Source: Gavia stellata (Eukaryota > Chordata > Aves > Gaviiformes > Gaviidae). From it: DNA of 64,000 nucleotides. The position numbers and the translations under genes are program-made. The notes beneath the pieces are model-generated. The model made no database searches, was not told the origin of the DNA, and saw only the letters and a program-made list of their open reading frames with translations. This document shows, piece after piece, positions 48,601 to 62,569 of this stretch. The DNA lies in assembly GCF_030936135.1 (NCBI RefSeq), contig NC_082620.1:310001-374000 (forward strand). The letters run 5' to 3'. Numbering within the stretch: the stretch's first letter is position 1; every line of letters begins with the position of its first letter.

Positions 48601-50319
48601 TGGGGATCCCCTGGGGTGCTGAGCGGTGACAGGCAGGAGCTGCCAGAGGAGGATAAATCAGGTAGCTAGCACCTACCTGTCACTGTACCGGAGACAGCGA
48701 CAAAAGCAGGTGGTGGGAGGTCAGCAGTACTGGCAGGTACTGCACAAACCTCTGCTGCCAGTCACCTGCATCCCAGTCTGCCACCCGCACCCACCAGGAG
48801 GTCAGGACAGCTCAGAGCATCCATGCTTCTGCAGTCACTGGTGGCTTAATGATGCCTGAATAACCGCACAAACCGATTTTGCAGCTGTTGAGCTGGCCTG
48901 TCCCAAAATGCTCAACCCGTGCTGCTCACCACCAGATAAACTTCCTGCGCAATTCAATGGTGTTTGGATGAATTCTGAAGTCTCCCATGCTTCGATCAAT
49001 GAAACAAGAAGCTGGGATGGTTCGGGTGCTCTGGAAGGTTTCCTGAGATGTCAGCTGAAAATCAGGCTGCAAGGCCACTTGCCACACAATGGCTAAAATG
49101 TTTTAATTGTTGTCCCAGGGGATGTGGTATTCCTATGACAGATGCTTACACAGAGGAGGTGCAAGGAGCAAAGACAGGTGTGGGATTTAAAAGCCAGGAT
49201 TTCACGCTCCAATCCTTGCTCACTGTCTTCTGGCATAGATGCACATGGGATGAGAGGAGATAGATGAGTGCTGAGCTGTCCTGGGCAATGCTGGGAAAGC
49301 TTGTCCCATCCCTCCTCCTCTTGTTCTCTGTTAAGGATGTCAGGGCTTGTCATTTTTCGACATCTATTGGTTAATTTGGCTGATTGTTTCCTGTTCTTTA
49401 ATGTATCCGTTATTTATTTATTCACTTGTGTAACGAGCAGTTCCGGATTGATCACTTTGGCATGTAAATGAACTGCTCTAGTGCTTGTCACTGAAATTTG
49501 TAGATTGGGAGAGTTTGCAATCAAACACAGCCAGAATCTAAATTACAAGATTTCAGGAAATAATAGCAGAGAGAAGACAGGAAGGATGTGCCACAAATAA
49601 GATGGGATCAGAGCAGGGTGCCCAGAGCTATGCTGACAGCACGCCAGGAGCCCTGAGGCATGCAATAGGAGTCCCTGCTTTGCAGTGCCGAGGTGTGCCT
49701 GGCAGGGCTGGCGTTGCTCTGCGGCTGGTTCCCCCAGGGGAGAAGGGCAAACAGAGGAAGCAAAAGGCTTTTGGGGAATGGTAGGATCTGGCCCGTGGCC
49801 AAGGGCTACTTGCACCAGTCTCTGAAGAGGGCTGGTTAGCCTAGCGTGGTGAAAAGTATGGAGACACAGGACTATGGGCTGCAAGGAGCACCTGGCCCAT
49901 TGTATGGGATATTGATTTGCTTGCCACCATGGCTCATGTTTGGCTTCTTGCCACCACTCAGGGCTCCATCAAAAGTCAATGGATGCATCCAGGATGCAAT
50001 TCTGTCCATTTCAAGGTCAGTAAGAGAGATCACTCAAGATAAGTAAAAGAGATCAAAGTGCTGTAAGCCTTCCTGCAGGCAACAGGCACTGCGGCTGGGC
50101 TGAGGAGCAGGGAGCCAACCAGCACCTCTGCAAAGCTAGGGGAGAAGTGCCTGTACTACTCCATGGCAGGGCATCCCTGGACTGAAGTTCAGCCAGGAGA
50201 AAAGTGATGTTCAGCAAGCACAGTGCTGGTGAAAGGACCTCTGGGATCTCCTGCCCAGCTGCTTGCTCATGTCAGGGCTATTCCCAACACTAGATCTGGG
50301 TAGCTGTGGCTTTGCCTAC

Positions 50320-50600
50320 CTAAGTCTTGAAACCCCTCCAAGGACAGATATCTCCCATAGCTCTGGGGACCTGTCTCAGGGCTGCACCATGTTCAGGTGA
50401 AGAAGCATTTCCTAACGTCCACCCTGAATATTTGAAGGTCCACTGTGTGACCACTGTCCCTTGTTACATTGTTTGGCACTGGTGAGATGTGTTTGGCTCT
50501 ATCTTTCTTGCAATTGCTCCCAAGTAGCTGCAGCTGTGACTAGATCCCACCTCACCCTCCTCTTTACCGGGCTAACCACAGCCCAGCAGGGTGGCCTCCC
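50320..50600 (-). mobile_element. CR1 LINE 3' portion, antisense, degenerate
   Basis: The plus strand follows the reverse complement of the CR1 3' region: a part like the cysteine-poor C-terminal ORF2 text at 50330-50440, then a stretch near 50545-50590 matching the CR1 segment that encodes the end of ORF2. Many substitutions suggest an old copy. Confidence 0.5.
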
Positions 50601-53189
50601 CACTGCTGATCGTAAGGTTGAATAATTTCTCTTCACTGTGGCCACAATCCCCCTAATGTAGCAGTTTATCTTATCTGCAGTTTGCTCACATTCAGCCTGG
50701 TGTCCACTGTTCCCCACCCCAATCCTTTCCCTACTCCAACAGTGAGTCCTCAGCCTGTTCAGCCCATGTGCAGAAGGTGGTGCTTCTTGTAGGCCAAGAG
50801 GAGAGAGTCCACTGTATCTCCTAAACATCCTCAAGGGTTTAAAAATGGCTTGAAAACTACAAAGCAACTGAAAAAAAGATAAATCCTGGTCCTTCCTTCA
50901 CCTTTTGGTTTTATGCTATGGGTTCAGGAGATGAGGCTCTCAGAGACACCCTGGACAGCATGAGATTCCCTTCCAAATCTGAAGTGATGGCCATATTGCG
51001 GGGGAGCACAAGGTCCTCCTCTCTGGGCTTTGTGTTTTGACACCTCAGTTCTGGGTATGCACAGTTTGCACTCTTTGGGGCCATCAGGCCGTGGCAAGAC
51101 CATCACAAATCCCTCCACCAGACAGGGATGTGCTCATCCCAGTGGAGTGGGGACCACACGTACCCATTTGTAGCAACATTGTGCTTTCCACTGGGCTGAC
51201 ATGACCAGCACGGACCCTTCCTGCACCCTGTGCACGGCTAGATCCTGACAGCTGCCAGAGCATTGCGTGCCCTTCCCAGGCTAACCTCCATGCTGTGGTC
51301 TGGTTTCCCTGACATAATGCCTCAAAAATGGAGTGGAAGTTTCCTGCAGGCGAGTGTTAACTGGGTCAGTGGCAGCTGGAGGTCCATGCTGGCTGGAGAC
51401 TATTACAACTTATTTTTATTACAACTTGCTTTCCACAGTGGCTTCTCCGGGAACTCAGCTTCCCTCTAACTGACCTTGGCTGCTGGATCGATCCAAAGTT
51501 GCAAACTCACTTCTCACGTCCTCTCAATTTGGAGGGCGTCTGATTGCTGCTTCGGAGGCTTTGATTGCCTTTGCTTCTGGCCGGCAGGACCGCAGCGGGT
51601 GCCTCGCAGGCACCATTAGCCAACCTCCAGCTTAGTGCATTTGCAAAGGAATATTCCAGCCAAGCTGCAGCAACACCATGCAGAGCCAGGCCTGATGTTT
51701 TCAAGGCGGGGACGTATTCAGCCTGCGGTAGGCTGGAGGTCATGATGCCTCCTTGTTCCTATGGCCCTTGCTTGAGCTCTTCAGCAGCAGAAGTAAGGCG
51801 TTGACTTTGGTAGCTCTCTGGGCTCTGGTTCCCCAGGCAGGCAGAGGGCAGCAGCACCGGTATCCTCAGCACTCCTGTGGTCCACACGCATACAGCATCC
51901 TCTCAGCCACTTTCATTAGCTCAACAGCTCATTACCCTCTGTGGGCAGATCCCAACCTCTCTGCTGCGCTCCCTCTGAGTTTACCTTCCTCTTCTCAACC
52001 ACCTCCATTGCTTTCAAACGAGGAGACAGCCCCTTCCCAGCTCGGGTGGACACTTTTCCACTTGCAGTGGCATTAACTGCTCAGGATGCCCTCCCGCAGG
52101 CGCCGCTTGAAGTTCTCTCCCTCCTCTCTGCAGGAGGAGGTCAAACCCATGTCCTTGCTGCCAACTCAAAAGTAAATTGGTGAACATCTAGGAGGCAATT
52201 GCAGTCCTTGGCGAGTCTCTCTGTGTGGGGGGGCAATCATGTGGCAGCCCCAGCACCTGCTCCCTGGCCTGGAAGTTGTTCTTCACTCGGCCTCTTAATT
52301 TCAGAACTGAGCTGAGGGATGGGAAGACACCCAGCTTCTAATTAATTACTGAGTTCCATGTAATTGATGCAATTTACTGCCAATGTATCTGTTTTATTGC
52401 ACTGTGGAGAAGGTCATTCTGTAACACTACTTTCTCAAACACTCTAGTGAGTGGCCATAAGCCATGCCCTGAAACTCATTTCCAAACTCCAAATCTGGGG
52501 GAAGTTTGCACCAGGAGGCAGAAGGGGGTTGTGGTGCTGTACCCTGTGCCTATCACCAGAGGTGTTCACCCAGGAGGTCCCTGGAGAACCACACATGGCA
52601 CCGGAGGAGCACAGCATGGTGGAAGGTGGCTGCCTCGGGACAGTGGGTCCTGGTCCTCTGGATCTGGGTCTGGTGAACACAGATGTCCTAGCATGAGGAC
52701 GAGCACAAGCTGACACATGCAGGACCCTACAGCTAGGTTTCATGCAGCATTTCACATTACACAGACTGATTCAGATTCATCCTGTAATGAGACATATTTA
52801 TCCACATTAGTCTTCATGAGGAGGTTTCAGGAGCCTTGGGATGGGCAGATCAGGCAGCAGGATTTCTAGGGAGCTCCAATCCTTCCAGTAATCCCCAAGC
52901 TTTTCAAATTAAGTTATTCGGAGAAGCCAAATGGAGCCTCTCATTTGCCACAACTGTATAAGATTAGCAGGTTTTGTCTCCTGTTCTCAGTCTTGAGCTG
53001 GATGGATCTTCCTAATCACCTAAAAGCCCATATCAGTGGGACTGTGCGTCTGTGTCTCTTCTCAAGTGTCACCTGTCCTGCTCTGGTGTAGCATCCCCTG
53101 GGTAGGACCATATCCTTCCACCTGGAGCCATGCTGGTGTGCCTCGCTGGGGCTTAAGAGGGGATTTTACTGAGCACTTCAGATTGTCTC

Positions 53190-53290
53190 ACTCACTAATT
53201 AATGATCAGTTTCAGTTTCGGAACATGCACTTAGATAAACTGCAAAAGCGCATTTCATTAATCTTAATTAATGACTTAAATACTCAGAAG
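53190..53290. other. AT-rich block with TAAT cluster (possible conserved non-coding element)
   Basis: Several TTAAT/ATTAAT words (near 53198, 53259, 53266 and 53269) are packed into 100 bases, resembling homeodomain sites. Only composition supports a function; cross-species conservation would decide. Confidence 0.25.
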
Positions 53291-54429
53291 CCTCTGTTAA
53301 GGCCCTGTGATTGACGGCAGCTAGCTGGCTGTATCGCTGTGCTTTGGTCCCTTGGCATCCTTGGCTGTACAGTGGGGATACAGGCACTGACCCTCCTTGC
53401 TTCTCCCTTGCCTGCTGCCTTCAGATCCGGGCTGGTCACCTTTCTGGGAGGTTTTAGCTAGGTTCTTGATCAGAAAGTGAATGAGTGACAATTCATACCT
53501 GGTGCTAGACAGGACATCTTCCCCGAATGTAAACTCTGTGTGTCTCTGTATGTGCAGCCACAGCAGCAGTGCATGCCAATAGCTAGGGCAGGTGGAAAAC
53601 AGGCTTTGCAGAACACTGAAGGGAAGAGCTGGGCAAACTGGGCAAGGAATTGCACTTCAGGCCCCTGCAAAGCACCGTCCACACCCCTGCAGGGCTTAGA
53701 CAGCCCATGGGGCACAAAGCGTGTTGCGTGCCATCCTACTGGACGTGGCACCAAGAGCATTTCCTGGTGCTGAGACACTGAGGAAAGACCTTCCAATAGA
53801 GGCACACACGCAGCTGTGCAATTGCTCACGGAAACATGAATTAAAGCGGAGGGAAAGGACCTTTCTGCACTGCCAAAAACCCGCTGCTGAGCCTGAACTT
53901 GGAAGCGGCACCTGCCTGCACTCAGTGTGCTGGAAGGGCTCTGCCCAAGGTGGACCCTCCCACAGTCCTGGCTCAGGAGGCTAAGATAGAGGTATCTGTC
54001 ATGCTTAAAGATGAGATCATGTGATAAAAGCTCATCTGCACACCCACAAAGGAGCACAAAGAGACAACTGCGGAGAGGGAGCCCAAACAATACCCTGGGG
54101 CTACTCCCAGACTCACTACACGAGAGCCATCAGCCCATCAAAGGCCAAGACCAGAGGAGCACAGGAACGCACACTGGCAGGTGGGAATTCAGATTACAGA
54201 CTCCTGAAGAACAACCACCTTGTCCAGGCCCCTCCCAGGGCTGTCTCAGCAGAGCCATCAGCCCCAGTATCAAGATGTGAAACCCATCAGCATGAGTCAC
54301 TGGGAGCAGCTCCCCAGGTCACCTTTTGGAAAGCCATCATGGGATGCAGGGGAAGAGCATTTTTGGATTTATTATGGGCAAACTGGGTGTCTGAGCCCAG
54401 CTGCTGGAAGGATCCACATTGCACATATG

Positions 54430-54623
54430 TGTGTGTGTATATATATGGAGAATATATATATAAACATATTTTCTTACTAGTGGACCTCCATCCTGCTGAG
54501 CCAGAGAGGAGAGCAGGATGAGGCCATTGGTGCTGTTCATGTTCATGTGGGTGCTCTGAGTGTCTGTCTGTGAGCTGTGTGGCCGGCCAGGTATATAAGT
54601 ATGTAGGTATATAGGTATATGTG
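54430..54623. repeat. TG/TA-rich simple repeats
   Basis: Two short low-complexity tracts are seen: TGTG then TATA runs at 54430-54470, and GTAT/TAGG-type tetranucleotide units at 54590-54623. They are separated by ordinary sequence. Confidence 0.75.
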
Positions 54624-55729
54624 AAGTACATGTGTGCTTTGCACATGTGTGCCTGCTGGGAATGCACATCTTCAGCCTCACTACTGGTTAGACCTAGGGA
54701 CAGGGAGCTGCAGCAGCCTCACCTCTTTCAGCTGTTGGATCCAGCTTAATATGTTTCCCAGTATCAATAAATACTGAAACCAACAATTTCACGACAAAGA
54801 AATTGGGCATCATCATAGGAACCACCTGCACTTGTGACTGCTGTGGTTACAGGGATCCCGAGCAGACCCTGAGTGCTGCATCCCCTGGATATACAGACAG
54901 GGAGAGAAAAATTCCCTTTTTGGAGAGAAGACCAAGAAACTCTGCCCATGATGTTGTTCTTCCAGAGGATGAGCATCCTCCTGCTCCTCTGGGATCTCGC
55001 TAGCTCAGTGCGTGACAAGCAAAGCCTCTCTTTCAGCATCCCAGTTACTTTGTGGTTTGGATCCGGAGGTGAGAGACTGTTGCCTGCAGCTCTGTGGTGA
55101 TATCGGTGATATCTGCCTGACTTTTCATCGAGACCTGGCTGCTCAACAGCAAAAGCATTGTTCCCTCTCTGGCCATGCCCTTCTCTCAGAGGAGAATCAG
55201 GAAGGGATACTCCCTTTCTTTCAGGTCTTCTGATAAAGATATGTTTTTTAAAGCCCCACTTCCTCAAGTCACGAGATCAAGCGTAAAACTCAGTTTCCAT
55301 CTAAAGCAGGTACATTTTTGCCCATCTGGTGAAGGAAGGGCTCAAAAACATTATCAGAAGGCTGCTGTCAGCTTAGACATCAAAAGCTGAGGATAAGAAT
55401 CCAAAAACAATAATGTTTTTTAAGCCAGGCCTGATTTGGACGTCTGGGATAGGTTTGGGGCAGAGCAGGGGGTCCACCAGCACCCCCAGGGTGACACTGT
55501 GGAGCATTTCTAAATTTCCGGGAGACTTAGGGACATATGGACTATAGATGTCATTTGGGATGGCAGCATTTCCCCCATGCCTCTGAGGTCCAGACCTGTG
55601 CTGAACGGCAGCTATGACCTTCTGTATGCCCGGTGTGCCTGCAGCTGTGCCCGGGGATGGGGAGTCTTCCCCATGCTACACCTCAGGTCTCAGGGCTGCA
55701 GAGCTAACAGCCTGGCCCTTGGACTGTGC

Positions 55730-55971
55730 TGCGTCTTCAGACTGGATATTAGGAAAAATTTCTTTACTGAGAGAGTGGTGACACACTGGAATAAACTGCC
55801 CAGGGAAGTGGTGGAGTCACCATCCCTGGAGGTGTTCAAGGATTGTGTGGACGTGGCATTGTGGGACATGGCTTAATGGGCATGGTGGTGGTTTTTTTTG
55901 GTTGATGGTTGGACTTGATGATCTTACAGGTCTTTTCCAACCTTAGTGATTCTGTGATTCTGTGATTCTGT
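55730..55971 (+). mobile_element. CR1 retroposon 3' end
   Basis: This is a well-preserved CR1 tail: the part reading 'aggaaaaatttctttactg' near 55751, the stretch 55795-55835, and the terminal microsatellite-like repeat GATTCTGT in three copies at 55948-55971. The element is 5'-truncated, as is usual for CR1. Confidence 0.85.
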
Positions 55972-58900
55972 CTCCTCACCCTTTATTAAAGATCACACTT
56001 TGCTTTGGATGCTGCTTAAGTTCTAATCAAACCTGCTTGCCAATGGTCGCCTCACGCCCCCAGGGCTGTACTGCTGAGGGCTCCTGTGTTTCTGGCGTCT
56101 CCGAGGCAGCATTTCTGCTGTGCCTTTCTGCCTCAGCAGTCCTCTCCGCAGAGCTGATCCTGCTGCTTTCTCATCCAACTCTACAGGGTCTTTTCAGGGG
56201 AGGAACAGATGGGAACCACCAGCAGGACATCCACCCGGAGGGAAAACTGGCAGGACTGCAAGCTGGAGAGGAGCACTCCAGGGCATTCATCTTAACCAAA
56301 CATGTCCCTCTTCATGAGTGCTAGTGATAAATCCGCACTTCACTGTGCCCTGTGATGGCTCAGCCCTGCTGTCTGGACAACCCCAGAGCCCTGCAGGGAG
56401 GCTGTGGCCCTGTGCATGCATAAGCAGATGTGCAGCTGACTGCAACTGGTCCTAAATGGTCCTTCATGGGATGAGCCCTGTGAGTGCAAACTCTCACTCC
56501 AGTGTCCTAAAACCAGACTCTGGAAGGAGGAGCTGTTGCGGTCCAGTTGTGCTTAGGGGGGTGTTAGCTGGATCAGGCTGAGGACAGATAAATAATCTGC
56601 ATGCAAAGTGCTTTCCTCATGCACAGCTGGCTCACATGACAGATACAGGAATCAGGGAGCCAGGAAAGGTTTATTATACCTGGGATTATAGAAGTGTCTG
56701 GCAACTGCTTACTGTAAGCCAGCCAGAAGTAAAGGATGTTCTGCATTTTGATGAGACCCCTGCGTGAGTGAGCAGCAGCAGCAGCTGGGGAAAGGCACCG
56801 CTGGGACTTGCTTTCCTTGTGGATCCCAGGGCTTGACAGCATCAACGTGCCAGCCTGCAGCCTGTGCTGAGCGGCCAGGGAAGAGCGCAGGAGGTCGCTG
56901 GAGGATGGAGAGGGTGCCTGGACACACTTCCCAGCCTGGATGGGCTGTGCTGGGGATGCCGTTTGGAGACATGGTTGACATGGCTATGTCCCCTGCCTGT
57001 GCCTGCTGCACGAACAGTCAGGCACCTGGCTGCAGCCCCTTTTCCAGCTCTCCCACACCTTCTCAGAGCTGCTGCCTGCACTCCTCCCTGCCTCCTTTCT
57101 CTGTGCAGTAACCCTCCTGCGACAGATGCAGATGCATCCTCTGCGATGACAACAGACAGGGAGGAGAGCCAGATCCAGCTGGGTGGAGGAGCTGGAAATA
57201 GCCTTTTGTGAACCATTTTTAGCAGTTCATTTGGAGTTGTGTTTCGCCAGCAAAACTTCCGCATGCTGTTATCTCTCTGTTATTATTGCAAAATGAAGCA
57301 GCATGTGTGCAGTTCCTCGGCAGCACAGAGCTGGTCATGCAGCAGGAGGTATGCCAGCAAGCACAGACAGCAACTTCAAATTGCCATTATTAATTCACAC
57401 TCACATTCATTGTAATAACACCTTGAATCATGGCAACTTTGGCTGGTGTTAACGACTCAGTGCAAGCAAGGGGCTTTCCAGGGGCAGAGGCTTGTGCAAA
57501 GGAGCACACTGGCTTTGCAAGTGCAGCTCCAGGCCTGCTCAGCAAAGCAAGAGTGGAGTAGTACTGGTTTGACTGGGTCCCTGGCAGTGATGGTGGCTTT
57601 GCTTGTCACCAGCAGCCTTCACATCCCACAGAGAGTTTCCAGTGGGCATAGAGGCAGAGTTGTTGGGATCCTGTAGAGAGGGATGGCCCCGTGGACGTGG
57701 ATCTTCACTGAATGTCTCAGATCATCTCTTCCAGACTTTGAGCCTCCCCCAGCTCTCAGTTCAGGCATTGCACCAGAGGCATAGTCTTCTTTTTGGCAAG
57801 GAAGGGGTTATTTAACACACCAGTGCACTTCAGCCCAGCCCCTCATCCTGTGGAGGCTGCATGGAGATTTGCACTCCCTAGGTAGGGCGATCCCTGCTAC
57901 CCGGTTTGCAGCCCACTAGTTTGTGGGGGAAGACGGATGGGTCCTGCTCCTGTGCTGACCCCAAACCCCTTACGCTTCAACTAAGGGATTAAAAGACACT
58001 GGCAGTTTGAAAAGCAGGAGAAGCAGGAAAGAAGTGTTGTTTTTCAAGCCTTTAATAGACTTCTAAGCTTAAGTCGCTACTCTGGGTCTGGTCGGAGGAC
58101 TGGTCCTGACAGCCAGGAGGATGAGCATGGATTGCGGCTGGAGGAGCTGCCTGCAGAGCACATGCATGTGCATTGCACACACACACACGCAGGGTGCAGC
58201 AGTCTCTGTCACACACGGCACACGTGCAGGGTGTATGCAGGGACAGGCAAACAGAGAGGGAATCACACACACCACTCTCGCGCGTGAATGGCTTGTACAC
58301 TCTGTAAACACAAGTGCTGTCACCCACACTTGTGCACGGGGCGCTGCTCATTCACCCTTGGCTTAGGGCACAGCAGGATGGGTCGCAGATATGTGCGCTG
58401 TGTGTGGGCACACGTGTGATGGAAACATGAAACGTGACAGGAGCTGTGGCATGCAGACAGATGTGCAGGCACAAACATGCTGTATAAATACAGGTACAGC
58501 AAGGACAGTCACAGACTTCCATATATATGTCCACCACACACTTTTCTCTGGATCTATTTCACCGAGGCTTATAACTCAAATTACAGCTGTTTTTTTTTTT
58601 TTTAAAAAGTGTTACACCAGGCGAAAATGGGCCTGTGACAGTGGGTGTGTTTGGCACAGGTATTTCTGCAGCCAACCCACAGCTTGTCCTCCTGCCTGAT
58701 TTCTGGTTGCTCTGCCAACAGGACAGGCTGAGGAGAGCAAGTCTTGATGGCTGCTGACAAGTCTTGGAGAGAAAATGCAATGGCAGTCCTGGGAGCCGGG
58801 CTTCCTGGTGCTGGAAGCATTTCTTGCCTGCTGCTGGGGCAGGATTATGGACAGTAGCATCAGGCTGTTCATGCCCACCCTCTCCAGGCCAGCCATGGAG

Positions 58901-59137
58901 GACATCTCCTGTGCATGCTTTGCTCTTTTTGCCTGGGGTATCACCCCAACAGCACTGGGGATGACCTGGACTGCTCTCCCATTGTCAGCAGCAACACCAG
59001 CAATGTGCCCATGCGTATATTACCTTCTCTGAAATCGTTTTGGTTTTTGGTGGGGTGTTTTTCACATTTTACAAACATCCAAAAGAATAATCAAAAAATG
59101 AAGAGACAAATAAATTGGGGGAGTGGATGAATAATAT

Positions 59138-59256
59138 GACGTGGTGCTTAGGGACATGGTTTAGTGGTAGACTTGGCAGTGTTAGGTTTATGGTTGGACT
59201 TGATGATCTTAAGGGTCTTTTCCAACCTAAATGATTCTATGATTCTATGATTCTAT
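59138..59256 (+). mobile_element. CR1 retroposon 3' end, short
   Basis: The last 120 bases of a CR1 element end with three near-perfect GATTCTAT units at 59233-59256. The preceding words (59190-59230) are the conserved CR1 3'UTR hairpin region. It is strongly 5'-truncated. Confidence 0.85.
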
Positions 59257-61229
59257 ATGTAAATGGAAAGGAAGCAGTTTCTGGAAGGAGATTTTCCAAA
59301 CTGGTGGTGCCTGACAGGACCAGGGTTGGTGATCTGACCAGAGCTGTCACAGAGGAGGGACAGGACGCCCCAGCCAGGAGAAGAGGGATGCAGTTTAGGA
59401 AGAGAGGAGAAGAAGGAGGGGGTAGGAAGCATCCTGCAGTCCCTGAGGGGTTAAACCTGCAGCCCCAAGGACACAGTGGGTTGGGAGGATGCATGAGCCA
59501 CAATAGGGGGTTTTCAAAGGTGGGGGGCAGCTGGACAGAGAGTCCCCCAGAAAGGCTCAGACATGAGGCTGCAGCAGAGCTGGGCGCAAGGAGATGCTCT
59601 GTACCTGGCACAGCCAGGCGGGGACAGTAAATCCTTCTGAAAGCACTGGCTGATCAGAATATTTGCATTGTTTTCCTGGCCTTTTCTGATGTACTAATGA
59701 AGTGCTTTGAGGCATAGCAGGAGCGAATGCGCTTCCTCAGCATGGCTACTCTGGGCAATGTCTGCTAAAGGAAGCCTGCTCTGCGTGCTTCGTTATTAAG
59801 ATACATTATTTACAGGGAGACAGAGAGAAAGCAAGACGTGCAATCAGTAATGACAGTGTAATGCTGCATCCTGGCTAAGGTGTGCTCATTTCAGAAACAT
59901 GCATTTTAACAAGGCCAGAGGCAAGGTCACACATCAAAGGCTGAGGAGGGTACATCACACTTATCATACGGAGGCTGCATCCTGGAAAGCAATGCCCTTG
60001 AAAGAGGATTGCAGGTTGCAGCAGGCAAAGGCACTGTTAGCTGTGGCTGACGGGGCAAATGCAGTGCTTGTGTGAGCAAGGGGTGCCACAGAAGGAGACG
60101 ACCTCCCTGTCCACGTGTCCAAGCCCTTGCAAAGATATGATGTGGCCACTGCCTCTCACAGCATCAAGGAGAGAGTGTTCATGGTGTGGGAGAGCAAAGT
60201 GATGCCTATGTCGGAGTGCTGTATGCAGACATGCCGGTGAAGGTCAGGAACAACTGACTTTGTCAAGGGAAGGCAAAGACAAACCCTCCAGACCCGGGCA
60301 GATGCCTTGCATCACCTGAAGTGTCACTTAGGCAGCAGGTCCACAAAGGTGTGATCTGAGACTCACTGCCCCAGCACAGTCCCATAATCACCATCACTTC
60401 AGCATGACCAGAGCATTTCCTTGTAAGGCAAAGCAGATGCTCACTGATAAAAACTTGTATCAAAAGGCAGACAGAAAGAGGCATGAGCACCAGGAACTAA
60501 AATGTGCTTAGGGGAACAAAACATACAACGCAAATACGGATATACCTATCTTTAGATGCATTTGCTCATACAAACCACTGTGTGCTAGCCAGCCATTGCT
60601 GCAACTGGACCTGCTCTCTTGCTCCTGATCCCACCACTCCTGCTCCACGCGCTGCCACCATAACGGCTCAGCCTCCTGCTCCAGGTCCAAGTACAGGGTG
60701 GACAGGATGGGTGAGGGGAGGCCAAAGAGGCGGGAAGAAGGGCAGGGAATGAGGGCAGGGGACAGCATCACTTGATCTCCATGGCTGGATGGAAGCAGGG
60801 CATGCAGGGAAACTCCGTCCTAATCCGGTATCTGCCCGGTGCACATGGAGGCCACATGCTGTGTGGGGTGGAAGGGAAACCATCTATGTAGCCATTTGAG
60901 CATGGAGCCAGCACTGAGCATCAGAATGGCCACCTCAAGGGGGATGTGGGTAATACTCATCAGTGACTGTGAAGCGTTGGCTTGGCTTGAGCACTGGCTT
61001 GAGGCACCTGGACCTGCAAGTACCTGTTTGTATACAGATGCTTCACTGTGGTGGAGTCCTTCCTCTGACACCAAGGAGGTTCTGCATCCCTTCGCTCACG
61101 CAGCATCCACATGTAGGTCACTCGTCTCTCAGACCTCAGTTTCTCGCTGCACGAACTCTGCAGAGGTCCCAGTCTTGCTGTACGGTGAGGTGGCAGAGCT
61201 CTGCTGCTGTGCAAGTGCTGGCTTTCATG

Positions 61230-61400
61230 GTGAGCTAATTCTGGAGTCACTAATTTAATGATGATTAATGACAGATATACCACCCTTTCCTTCCTCCTTT
61301 TATCGATTGGGAAAAAAAACCCGGAGCAGAGCCGGAGATTAATTAATTCTCTCAAGTGGAAGGGAAAGTAATCAGACTGAAATCAGATCAAATTTAGGAC
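61230..61400. other. AT-rich block with TAAT cluster (possible conserved non-coding element)
   Basis: The words CTAATTTAATGATGATTAATGA (split around 61250-61271) and ATTAATTAATTCT (61338-61350) flank a GC-mixed core. Such density stands out from neighbouring sequence. The function is unknown and the call rests on composition only. Confidence 0.25.
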
Positions 61401-62569
61401 TCGTGGGCCAGCAGGAGGATGTGCCGAGTGACATGTAAACGAGAGATGCCCCAACCCACGTCGGGTCGGAAGGGACACAGCAGCCGAGCAGATTCCCCAG
61501 GAAGGGCTGGCAAAAGTGTTTGCAAATGTAGCAGGCAGGGCTGCAAGGGACATGGCATCCAGGCCGGACCTGCCTGCCTGGGGCACACAGCCAGGCCCCC
61601 GCACTGGACTGGAGTGAGGATGTCGGTAACTTGGTGCAAGCCTGGCTCTAGCTTAACCAGGGTGCTCAGGGCTTACCCTCTGCCCTGCCTCCACCTTGAC
61701 TCCAAAGTTGTGTTTCTCTTTGCTACAGACTGCATTGCAGCATCACCAGAACTGGTTAAGAGCTGCCACAGGAAGTTGCATTCTGCAAATCTCTATGACT
61801 ATAGATTGTTTTCTTTGTGTTTTTCATGTTTGCTTCACCTGGGAATCCCAGTGTAGGGCTAATCAAGGCTGTGGGGGTTAATCTGCCCGGTATCTAACTG
61901 TATTAAAACTGCGTATCCTCCAAGAACATCTATTTCACCTTGAGAAAATATCTCCTCCCCTCTTTTCCTGCAAATCAGTTCACTAGCAGGGCAGAATTGA
62001 GTCTTATAGCTCGCTGAGGCTCAGGGCTCCAGCAATCTCCCAAGTATTTAAGCATGACTAATTGGCTTGTGCCTACCATACCAGGGATTTAAAACCTGTA
62101 TCCTATTCAAGTACTGGTCAGGCCCACAACTGCATAATTTCCAACAGCATGCACACTCAGCCATCAGCAAGTGAGATATTCCAGAGTGCCTTTCCCTTCG
62201 CAGTCCAGTGCAATGTCGCCTCATATTAAGAATGGGACCATGAATCCTAAACCTGTGACCTCAGTGAAGCAGTCAGTGATACCGTGTCAAAATCTTTTGA
62301 CATGATGCTTCGAAAAAGAATCTTAAAGGAGCTGAACTTTCTTAAATAAATGCAAATAAACAACCATTTTTCATCATGAAGAGAGGTTACTGACTGGGTC
62401 CATTCTAGGATGTGAGCAATCAAGGTGTTCATAAAGGACGGGAGAAAGTTTTATGGCAACAGAAATCTCCAGTTTGGTCAAGGCTATGTGGGTCATCAGT
62501 GCACCCTTCAGTGATGAAGGGTGTCCTCATATGGGCTACATTAGAAAAAGCACACCCGGCACACCAAGA

